A stretch of DNA of 8,873 nt from Gammaproteobacteria bacterium. GTDB lineage: Bacteria; Pseudomonadota; Gammaproteobacteria; SZUA-152. This document shows positions 1 through 5,584 of this stretch, in pieces. Under the pieces are notes generated by a model. It did no database searches. It had not been told where the DNA came from and saw nothing but the letters and a program-made list of their open reading frames with translations. A program made the translations under genes and the position numbers. How positions within the stretch are numbered: the stretch's first letter is position 1; each line of letters begins with the position of its first letter. The stretch lies in the NCBI GenBank assembly GCA_024762755.1, contig JANTGX010000080.1, positions 1-8,873 on the forward strand, read 5' to 3'.

Positions 1-2418
1 TGGCGGCCGACCGCCGCGCGGCGGTCGATAGTCACCCTGTAGCAGGGCCTCGCGGATGAAGATCTCGCGCGCCACTTCGGGTTCGATGGGGCCAAAGTGC
101 ACGCGCTTGCCCGCCTGGATCACCAGGCCGTAGAGGGTCACGGTCTCCAGTGCCGTGACCTGGCCGCGGCGCGGCTCCCAGCGCGGCTCGCTGTAGCTGC
201 GCTTGACCAGATGGCGGGCCAGGGGCTCGATCCATTCCGGCTCGATGCGGGCAATGCCGCGGGCGAACAGCCGGCTGGTCTCGACGATCTCCGCCGCCAT
301 CATCCACTTGGGACGCTTCTTTGCCACCGCCGAACCGGGAAACAGATAGAAGGTGGCGTTACGTGCCCCTTGATAGGCCTGTGGCCCCTTGCGGGCCTTC
401 ACCGCGCGGCCCTTCACCATCGGCGGCGGACGCCCCTCATCCTCCAGGCGGTTTCCCAGATTGCCCAACAGGCCGCTGAGCAGGGCCTGGTGCAGGGCGG
501 CATAGTCGGCCGGCGGCAGGGTCTCGGCGCGAGCGGCTTGCACGTCCGTCGCCGGGAGCGGTTCGAGGGCCGGGGCGGGATTGAGATTCAGGCCCATCTC
601 GCGGGCCAGGGTGCGCAACTGTTGCCAGGTCTCGCGCCACTCGCGCATGCGCATGAAGGCCAGAAAGGACTGGCGACAGTATTTGCGCAGCTGGCTGTGC
701 GACAGGTGTCTGCGTTGTTGTTCGTAGTCACGCCAGAGGTTGAGCAGGCTGACGAAGTCGGAGTGCGCGTCGGCGAAGCGGCGGTGGCGTTCGTCGGCCT
801 GTTGCTGTTTCTCCTGCGGGCGTTCGCGCGGGTCCTGGATGCTCAGGGCGCTGGCGATCACCAGTATCTCGCTGAGGCAGCCACGCCGGTCGCCCTCGAG
901 GATCATGCGGCCGATGCGCGGGTCCAGCGGCAGACGGGCCAGCTGGCGGCCCAGCGCGGTCAGCTGATTGTGCGCGTCGAGGGCGCCCAGCTCGTGCAGC
1001 AGGCGGTAGCCGTCGTGGATGAAGCGCCGGTCCGGCGGGTCGATGAAGGGGAACTCCTCCGGATTGCCCAGGCCCAGCTGACGCATCTGCAGGATCACCG
1101 CGGCCAGGTTGGTGCGCTGGATCTCCGGCTCGGTGAAGGCGGGGCGGGCGAGGAAGTCGTCTTCGGGGTAGAGACGGATGCAGATGCCCGGCGCCACGCG
1201 CCCGCAACGCCCGGCGCGCTGGTTGGCCGAGGCCTGCGAGACCTTCTCGATGGGCAGGCGCTGCACCTTGCTGCGGAAGCTGTAGCGGCTCATGCGCGCG
1301 GTGCCGGGGTCGATGACGTAGCGGATGCCGGGCACCGTGAGCGAGGTCTCGGCGACGTTGGTGGCGAGTACCACGCGCCGCCGCCCGCCGGGGTGGAAGA
1401 CACGGTTCTGCTCGCTGGCGCTGAGGCGCGAATAGAGCGGCAGGATCTCCGGATGCGCCGCGGCACCATCGGCGAAGGGGTGCTTGCGCAGGGCCTCGGC
1501 GGTCTCACGGATCTCGCGTTCGCCGCTGAGGAACACCAGCACGTCGCCGTCGCTGGGCAGCTCGTCCATGGCATCGAGGATGCCGCGCACCACCTCGCGA
1601 TCCTCCCCGTCCTCGTCCAGCAAGGGACGATAGCGCACCTCCACCGGGTAACTTCGCCCGGAGACCTCGATCACCGGCGCCTCGCCGAAGTGGCGCGAGA
1701 AGCGCGTCGTGTCGATGGTGGCCGAGGTGATGATGAGCTTGAGGTCGGGCCGCCGTGGCAGCAGGCGTTTGAGATAACCGAGGAGGAAATCGATGTTCAG
1801 GCTGCGCTCGTGGGCCTCGTCGATGATCAGGGTGTCGTAGCGGCTCAGGCTGCGGTCGCCCTGCAGCTCGGCCAGCAGGATGCCATCGGTCATCAGCTTG
1901 ACCCGGGTCTCCGCGCCGGTGTGGTCGTTGAATCGGACCTTGTGTCCCACCAGGCTGCCCGGCGGGGTAGCCGTCTCTTCTGCGATCCGCGCCGCCACGC
2001 TGCGCGCGGCGATACGCCGTGGCTGGGTGTGGCCGATGAGCCCCGCACTGCCGCGGCCCACGGCGAGGCAGATCTTGGGCAGCTGGGTGGTCTTGCCGGA
2101 GCCCGTCTCGCCGGCCACCACCACCACCTGATGGGCCTCGATGGCCGCGGCGATCTCCTGCCAGCGGCTACCGATGGGCAGGGACTCGTCGATGCTGACG
2201 GGGGGCAGGCTGGCGCGGCGCGCGCTCACCGCCGCCTGCGAGGCCGCGATGGCCTCTCGCAGGGCCGTCAGACCATCACCCACCTCTCGTCCGGCTCGTA
2301 GCGCGTGGCGCAGGCCGTGCAGGCGCTTGCGCAGGCGCGGGCGGTCGGCGCTCAGACAGGCGTCGAGGTCGTCGTAGAGGGGTTTCAATGCCGCGATGGC
2401 GGCGGGGGTCTCGGTCAC
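1..2418 (-). CDS. hrpA: ATP-dependent RNA helicase HrpA (DEAH-box), N-terminal part, cut by window edge
   Basis: This is a DEAH/RHA-family 3'-5' RNA helicase. In E. coli, HrpA acts in mRNA processing and in rescue of stalled ribosomes. The minus strand is open from 2418 to base 1, giving 806 codons. Visible motifs in order are Walker A GETGSGKT (residues 103-110, bases 2089-2112), HTQPRR (motif Ia), DEAH (residues 200-203, bases 1810-1821), SAT (motif III), ATNVAETSLT (motif V) and QRAGRCGR (motif VI). The HA2/winged-helix and OB-like regions follow. E. coli HrpA is about 1300 residues, so roughly the last 500 lie outside the window. I chose the GTG at 2418 because the sequence from VTETPA aligns with the E. 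coli N terminus (MTEQQ...). An in-frame ATG at 2478 would add 20 poorly conserved residues and start 16 bp after mazG. Neither start has a clear Shine-Dalgarno sequence. Family assignment is certain; the exact start is not. Confidence 0.95.
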   Translation of the reverse strand, partial: MTETPAAIAALKPLYDDLDACLSADRPRLRKRLHGLRHALRAGREVGDGLTALREAIAASQAAVSARRASLPPVSIDESLPIGSRWQEIAAAIEAHQVVVVAGETGSGKTTQLPKICLAVGRGSAGLIGHTQPRRIAARSVAARIAEETATPPGSLVGHKVRFNDHTGAETRVKLMTDGILLAELQGDRSLSRYDTLIIDEAHERSLNIDFLLGYLKRLLPRRPDLKLIITSATIDTTRFSRHFGEAPVIEVSGRSYPVEVRYRPLLDEDGEDREVVRGILDAMDELPSDGDVLVFLSGEREIRETAEALRKHPFADGAAAHPEILPLYSRLSASEQNRVFHPGGRRRVVLATNVAETSLTVPGIRYVIDPGTARMSRYSFRSKVQRLPIEKVSQASANQRAGRCGRVAPGICIRLYPEDDFLARPAFTEPEIQRTNLAAVILQMRQLGLGNPEEFPFIDPPDRRFIHDGYRLLHELGALDAHNQLTALGRQLARLPLDPRIGRMILEGDRRGCLSEILVIASALSIQDPRERPQEKQQQADERHRRFADAHSDFVSLLNLWRDYEQQRRHLSHSQLRKYCRQSFLAFMRMREWRETWQQLRTLAREMGLNLNPAPALEPLPATDVQAARAETLPPADYAALHQALLSGLLGNLGNRLEDEGRPPPMVKGRAVKARKGPQAYQGARNATFYLFPGSAVAKKRPKWMMAAEIVETSRLFARGIARIEPEWIEPLARHLVKRSYSEPRWEPRRGQVTALETVTLYGLVIQAGKRVHFGPIEPEVAREIFIREALLQGDYRPPRGGRPP

Positions 2419-2494
2419 TGCAGGGGCTCTGATTCGGTTGTCACGGCTCGAGGGGCGGTCGGTTCGGCGCACGCTCATCGCGTGCAGGGACTGT

Positions 2495-3292
2495 CTAGCC
2501 GGCGGCGGAGGCCTCGTCCTGTTTGACCCGCTGCCACAGTGCCTCCCAGGCATCCAGATCGAGATCGTCGATGGGCCGGCCCTCGGCCGCGGCCAGGGCC
2601 TCCATGGCGGCGAAGCGCCGCTCGAACTTGGCATTGGCGCGCCGCAGGGCGGTCTCCGGATCGACGCCGGCCTTGCGCGCCAGATTGGCGGCGACGAACA
2701 GCACGTCACCCATCTCGTCCTCCACGCGCTCTGCATCGACCACCTCCTGCTCCACTTCATGGCGCAGCTCGGCCAGCTCTTCGTCCATCTTGGCGAACAC
2801 CGGTGGCAGGTTCGGCCAGTCGAAGTCGACCTGCGCGGCGCGCCGGGTGAGCTTGGCGGCACGGCTCAGGCCCGGCAGGGCCTGGGCCACGCCGGCCAGG
2901 GTCCCGGCGCCCTGCCGGGCCTGGCGTTCGCGCGCCTTGTGTGCCTCCCAGGCCTGTGCCTGTGAAGCCGCGTCGGCGATGGTCTCGTCGGCGAACACAT
3001 GGGGGTGACGGCGTATCAGTTTGTCTGCGATGGCCGCGACCACGTCGGCAAAGGCAAACGCCCCCTCCTCTTCGGCGATGCGGGCATAGAACACCACCTG
3101 GAACAACAGATCACCGAGTTCGTCGCGCAGCTCGTCAGGCTCGCCGTGGGCCACGGCATCGGCCACTTCGTAGGCCTCTTCGAGGGTATGGGGAACGAGA
3201 CTCTGCAGGCTTTGTTCGCGGTCCCAGGGGCAGCCTTCGTGCGGGTCCCGCAGGCGGGCCATGATGCCCAGAAGATCTTCGATTTCACGCAA
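2495..3292 (-). CDS. mazG: Nucleoside triphosphate pyrophosphohydrolase MazG
   Basis: MazG hydrolyses (d)NTPs to NMP and pyrophosphate. It acts in nucleotide-pool cleaning and, in E. coli, in lowering ppGpp under starvation. The 265 residues match the E. coli length (263) and carry two MazG modules. The N-terminal one has RLRDPHEGCPWD (14-24), EEAYE (38-42) and DELRDELGDLLFQVVFYA (53-70). The C-terminal catalytic one has EEL (171-173), EDEMGDVLF (191-199) and NAKFERRF (220-227). The start is a TTG at 3292: its MREIEDLLGIMARLRDP start aligns residue for residue with the E. coli N terminus, and an in-frame TAA lies about 36 bases upstream with no ATG or GTG between. A GGAAG lies about 15 bases upstream of the TTG, too far for a standard ribosome site. 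It precedes hrpA on the same strand by 76 bp (16 bp if hrpA uses the upstream ATG), so a two-gene operon is likely. In E. coli mazG sits with mazEF instead. Confidence 0.96.
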   Translation of the reverse strand: MREIEDLLGIMARLRDPHEGCPWDREQSLQSLVPHTLEEAYEVADAVAHGEPDELRDELGDLLFQVVFYARIAEEEGAFAFADVVAAIADKLIRRHPHVFADETIADAASQAQAWEAHKARERQARQGAGTLAGVAQALPGLSRAAKLTRRAAQVDFDWPNLPPVFAKMDEELAELRHEVEQEVVDAERVEDEMGDVLFVAANLARKAGVDPETALRRANAKFERRFAAMEALAAAEGRPIDDLDLDAWEALWQRVKQDEASAAG

Positions 3293-3351
3293 AATATTGG
3301 CTCTTACTTCCAGATTATGTTCATTTTATGAAAGACCTCCAGGCTGGGGAC

Positions 3352-3438
3352 GGCGTTCGCCGTAACGCCTCAGAGACGGGGACGAGACACTGGCACGGCA
3401 AATTGTGCCAGCAGATCGGGCCGTAATATGGCGGCCCG
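3352..3438. other. Three consecutive stem-loops in the 195-bp gap upstream of mazG
   Basis: The 3293-3487 gap contains no gene but has three perfect inverted repeats in a row. The first is GGCGTT/AACGCC (3352-3357 with 3364-3369). The second is CTGGCAC/GTGCCAG (3390-3396 with 3405-3411). The third is CGGGCCG/CGGCCCG (3417-3423 with 3432-3438). Each has a 6-8 nt loop. None is followed by a T-run on either strand, so they do not look like classical intrinsic terminators. They lie between the end of the small exported-protein gene and mazG, both on the minus strand. They could therefore end or process the upstream transcript, or form a structured leader of mazG. One could also be an operator. 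The inverted repeats are seen directly; any function is inference. Confidence 0.5.
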
Positions 3439-3487
3439 CGAGGGAGATATCAAGCACGGCCAGGGAGCACGTGCGGTAGGGCGTGGG

Positions 3488-3760
3488 CTAAGGGGTAGTG
3501 GACGCCCGGGCGTCTAAGGCGAGATGCGTGTCAACGGGCCGGGGAGATGCCACGGGGCGCAGGCGGGCGAGGTGGCGTGTGGCACGGGGGTCACCGTCGC
3601 GACTGGCCATGCGCAGCAGAGCCATACCGCGTACGGTATTGCCCTGTTGTAAGGCCATGATGGCCTCACTGTAGCTGCAGGACTCGGCCTGCGCCGTGGC
3701 GGCGAGGCCAGCGAAGACGAGGCCGGCGATCAGGGGGATGGAGGGCGAGAGGCGTTGCAT
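3488..3760 (-). CDS. Small predicted exported protein, possibly one Sel1/TPR-like repeat
   Basis: I do not recognise this gene as a named family. It encodes 90 residues. Residues 1-25 look like a Sec signal peptide: MQR, then a hydrophobic stretch LSPSIPLIAGLVFAGLAA, then an A-T-A-Q-A cleavage site before ESCSY. The mature part is about 65 residues. Residues 32-67 (EAIMALQQGN through RHLARL) have the small-residue, helix-turn-helix look of a single Sel1- or TPR-type repeat. The tail is proline- and charge-rich (RPVASPRPVDTH). There is one cysteine (28) and no lipobox. Two in-frame ATGs exist at 3766 and 3760. The second is chosen because the perfect AAGGAGG (3769-3775) is 8 nt from it but only 2 nt from the first. 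A signal peptide, an ideal ribosome site and a candidate promoter together support a real gene. Its role is unknown, probably periplasmic. Confidence 0.6.
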   Translation of the reverse strand: MQRLSPSIPLIAGLVFAGLAATAQAESCSYSEAIMALQQGNTVRGMALLRMASRDGDPRATRHLARLRPVASPRPVDTHLALDARASTTP

Positions 3761-3768
3761 GGACATAT

Positions 3769-3780
3769 CCTCCTTGGAGG
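3769..3780 (-). promoter_or_regulatory. Strong Shine-Dalgarno inside a short inverted repeat
   Basis: On the minus strand the sequence reads CCTCCAAGGAGG. The AAGGAGG at 3769-3775 is a full anti-16S match placed 8 nt before the ATG at 3760. The preceding CCTCC is its exact complement. A 4-bp stem with a CAAG loop could partly mask the ribosome site in the mRNA. It decides the start of the small exported-protein gene. Whether the hairpin regulates translation is inference. Confidence 0.5.
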
Positions 3781-3796
3781 CTCGGGTATATGGCTA

Positions 3797-3825
3797 AATG
3801 TGGCTGGCGAATCGCCTCTTGTCAA
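3797..3825 (-). promoter_or_regulatory. Candidate sigma-70 promoter for the small exported-protein gene
   Basis: A perfect -35 box TTGACA is read on the minus strand at 3820-3825. After a 17-bp spacer comes CACATT (3797-3802) as a weak -10, keeping the key A2 and T6. Transcription would start near 3790, about 30 nt before the chosen ATG and including the AAGGAGG. The weak -10 keeps confidence low. Confidence 0.35.
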
Positions 3826-3855
3826 TGAACCCCGCGGCCACAGGGGCCGGCGAAC

Positions 3856-3864
3856 TGTTAAAAT
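3856..3864 (+). promoter_or_regulatory. Candidate extended -10 promoter for yceF
   Basis: TGTTAAAAT fits the extended -10 pattern TGnTATAAT with one mismatch in the hexamer (TAAAAT at 3859-3864). No good -35 lies 16-18 bp upstream, as is tolerated for extended -10 promoters. Transcription would begin near 3871, leaving a leader of about 23 nt before the yceF ATG at 3894. It is divergent from the promoter of the small exported-protein gene. Confidence 0.4.
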
Positions 3865-3893
3865 ACCGCCCCCCTCTCCGTCGAGACTATCCC

Positions 3894-4496
3894 ATGCGTC
3901 CACTCGTGCTGGCCTCCACCTCCCCCTTTCGCCGTGCCTTGCTGCAGCGCCTTGGCCTGCCCTTCGAGACCCAGGCCCCCGCGTGCGACGAAACGGCCCT
4001 GCCCGGCGAGTCGGCGCAGGACCTGGTGGTGCGCCTCGCCGAGAACAAGGCCCGGGCGGTGTCGGAGGCGTTCCCCCGTCACCTGATCATCGGTTCCGAC
4101 CAGGTAGCGGTGCTCGACGGGGAGATCCTCGGCAAGCCTGGCGATCACGCCCGTGCCACGGCCCAGTTGACCGCCGCCAGCGGACGCACGGTGCAGTTCC
4201 TCACCGGGCTCTGCCTGTTCAACAGTGAACTCGACCGGGTGCAATGTTGTTGCGAGCCCTTCGAGGTCGCATTTCGTCCCTTGAGTGCGGCCCAGATCGA
4301 GGCCTATCTGCGCGTGGAACAACCCTACAATTGCGCTGGCAGTTTCAAATCGGAAGGGTTGGGTATCGCCCTCTTCGAGCGACTGCGCGGTGACGACCCC
4401 AATGCCCTGATCGGCCTGCCGCTGATCCGTCTCGTCGCCCTGTTGGCGGAGGAAGGGGTGGATGTACTGCTGGCGGCGGCCGAGGCCGCTCAGTGA
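3894..4496 (+). CDS. yceF: 7-methyl-GTP pyrophosphatase (Maf family, YceF type)
   Basis: Maf/HAM1-superfamily nucleotide pyrophosphatase. The E. coli YceF subfamily hydrolyses m7GTP and probably removes modified nucleotides from the pool. The 200 residues resemble E. coli YceF (194) throughout. Visible features are the Maf signature LASTSPFRRALL (6-17), CDET (31-34), HLIIGSDQV (63-71, with the catalytic Asp69), GEILGKP (76-82), the SFKSEGLG motif (150-157) and DPNALIGLPL (168-177). The longer open frame to 3798 adds 32 non-family residues, and homology fixes Met at 3894. No obvious Shine-Dalgarno precedes it. It is the only plus-strand gene here. Its last 7 bp overlap the end of prk, so the two transcripts converge. 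In many gammaproteobacteria this gene lies on the same strand as sppA and rluC, followed by yceD-rpmF; here it is inverted relative to them. Confidence 0.95.
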   Translation: MRPLVLASTSPFRRALLQRLGLPFETQAPACDETALPGESAQDLVVRLAENKARAVSEAFPRHLIIGSDQVAVLDGEILGKPGDHARATAQLTAASGRTVQFLTGLCLFNSELDRVQCCCEPFEVAFRPLSAAQIEAYLRVEQPYNCAGSFKSEGLGIALFERLRGDDPNALIGLPLIRLVALLAEEGVDVLLAAAEAAQ

Positions 4497-5431
4497 AGGC
4501 GTCCTTCGACCAACTCGTGGACCAGGGGTGTGCAGATCACGTCCATCGCCTGCAGCATCTGGCCACCGGGGATCACCATGCTGTTGGGGCGTGACATGCG
4601 CGCGCCATCGATGAGCCGCAGCAGACGCGGGAAATCGTAGCGCTGGGGATCGCGGAAGCGGATCACCACGATGCACTCACTGGTGGTGGGCACGTCTCGG
4701 GCGATGAAGGGGTTGGAGGTGTCCACCAACGGCACGCGCTGGAAATTGATGTCGGTGGCGGAGAACTGCGGCACGATGAAGTGGATGTAGTCCTGCATGC
4801 GCTCGATGATGTGCGCCGTGCTGGCCTCGCAGGAATAACCCTTCACCTGCTGGTCACGGTGAATCTTCTGGATCCATTCGAGGTTCACCACCGGCACCAC
4901 ACCCAGTAACAGGTCCACGTACTGCGCCGCATCCACGCCGCTCTTGCGCTCGGCGTCACGGCGTTCGCGGACCACCCGGGGGTTGTGCGAGGGGCTCAGC
5001 TTGCGCCGGGTCCAGTGATCGGCGACCACACCGCCGTGCAGGCCTTCGTAGAACAGCAGGTCACTGTCGGCCGGGGTCTCCTGCCAGGGGGTGAAGGTGC
5101 CCTCTTCGCCGCCCAATGTCTCGGCGGTCTCGCGCGTCAGGTAATGACGCATCTGGCCACGGCCAGTGCTGGAATAGTCGCGGAACAGGGCCTCCAGCTG
5201 ATCGAAGAGGTTGACGTCCGGGCCATAGGGGGACGGCGTGCGTCCCTTGGCCTGCATCTGCTGGAGATACGCCTGCATGGCCTCTCGGTCATAGCGGCGG
5301 AAGCTGTCGCCCTCGACGAAGACGGCGTTCAGACCCTCTCGGCGGAAGATGTCTCGGAAGGCCCGTTGAACGACGCTGGTACCCGCACCGGAGGCCCCGG
5401 TGACGGCAACGATAGGATGTTTCTGCGACAT
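4490..5431 (-). CDS. prk: Phosphoribulokinase, class I (Calvin cycle type)
   Basis: Phosphorylates ribulose 5-phosphate with ATP to ribulose 1,5-bisphosphate, the RuBisCO substrate. It encodes 313 residues. Visible elements are the P-loop GASGAGTS (12-19), VEGDSFRRYDR (39-49, with Asp42 and Arg49), FYEGLHGG (127-134), NLEWIQKIHRD (183-193, with Lys189, Arg192 and the catalytic Asp193), QFSATDINFQRVP (222-234), VDTSNPFIARD (236-246) and SMVIPGG (284-290). By alignment from memory with the Rhodobacter sphaeroides enzyme, Asp42 and Asp193 match Asp42 and Asp169. Two oddities: Arg45 replaces the classical His45, and about 26 extra charged residues (roughly 138-166) lie between the EGLHGG and IQKIHRD motifs. 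The start at 5431 is set by GGAGGAG five bases upstream (5437-5443); an earlier in-frame ATG at 5461 lacks this support. No RuBisCO or other cbb gene adjoins it. E. coli PrkB, of unknown role, is a relative, so a non-Calvin role cannot be excluded. Confidence 0.95.
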   Translation of the reverse strand: MSQKHPIVAVTGASGAGTSVVQRAFRDIFRREGLNAVFVEGDSFRRYDREAMQAYLQQMQAKGRTPSPYGPDVNLFDQLEALFRDYSSTGRGQMRHYLTRETAETLGGEEGTFTPWQETPADSDLLFYEGLHGGVVADHWTRRKLSPSHNPRVVRERRDAERKSGVDAAQYVDLLLGVVPVVNLEWIQKIHRDQQVKGYSCEASTAHIIERMQDYIHFIVPQFSATDINFQRVPLVDTSNPFIARDVPTTSECIVVIRFRDPQRYDFPRLLRLIDGARMSRPNSMVIPGGQMLQAMDVICTPLVHELVEGRLH

Positions 5432-5464
5432 CGCTTCTCCTCCCCCCTTGCGGCAAGACACTCG

Positions 5465-5493
5465 GTTTTACACGAATGCCCCAATAGCAGCAA
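5465..5493 (-). promoter_or_regulatory. Candidate sigma-70 promoter for prk
   Basis: On the minus strand, TTGCTG (5488-5493) and TAAAAC (5465-5470) are separated by exactly 17 bp. The -35 matches 3 of 6 and the -10 matches 4 of 6 consensus bases. The start would be near 5458, a leader of about 27 nt that includes the GGAGGAG. Together with the terminator upstream this suggests prk is transcribed on its own. I could not identify a convincing CbbR site. Confidence 0.35.
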
Positions 5494-5543
5494 GAAATGC
5501 CGGGATTTGTAGCGACAGGATTCTCGATGACGCGATAAAGCCA

Positions 5544-5575
5544 GCCAATGAGCGGGACCACGCTCGCTCATTGGC
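5544..5575 (-). terminator. Hairpin terminator after sppA
   Basis: A perfect 11-bp inverted repeat (GCCAATGAGCG at 5544-5554, CGCTCATTGGC at 5565-5575) with a 10-nt loop begins 10 bp past the sppA stop. On the minus strand it is followed by TGGCTTTA, a weak T tract. It is probably the end of the rluC-HAD-sppA operon, separating it from prk. The poor T tract means termination may be incomplete, leaving read-through into prk possible. Confidence 0.6.
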
Positions 5576-5584
5576 CGCGCGGAT

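Noticed and set aside
97..2301. A 734-codon plus-strand open frame
   Set aside because: It lies antisense to the conserved hrpA helicase motifs, its translation is low in family-like sequence and rich in Ala, Gly, His and Gln, and long antisense frames are expected in GC-rich DNA.
3390..3411. Possible sigma-54 promoter (TGGCAC ... TTGC-like) on either strand
   Set aside because: The spacing is wrong: on the minus strand TTGC follows TGGCAC after 3 bases instead of 5, and on the plus strand the -12 element is TTGT and displaced by a base.
3798..3893. N-terminal extension of yceF from ATG 3798
   Set aside because: The extra 32 residues do not belong to the Maf family and would cover the candidate promoter; homology places the start at 3894.
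3858..4676. A 272-codon minus-strand open frame
   Set aside because: It is the complement of yceF and the end of prk, both of which are clear conserved proteins; its translation resembles no protein family.
5432..5461. Longer prk start at ATG 5461
   Set aside because: It would translate the GGAGGAG ribosome site itself, and the family N terminus (KHPIVAVTG) fits the ATG at 5431.
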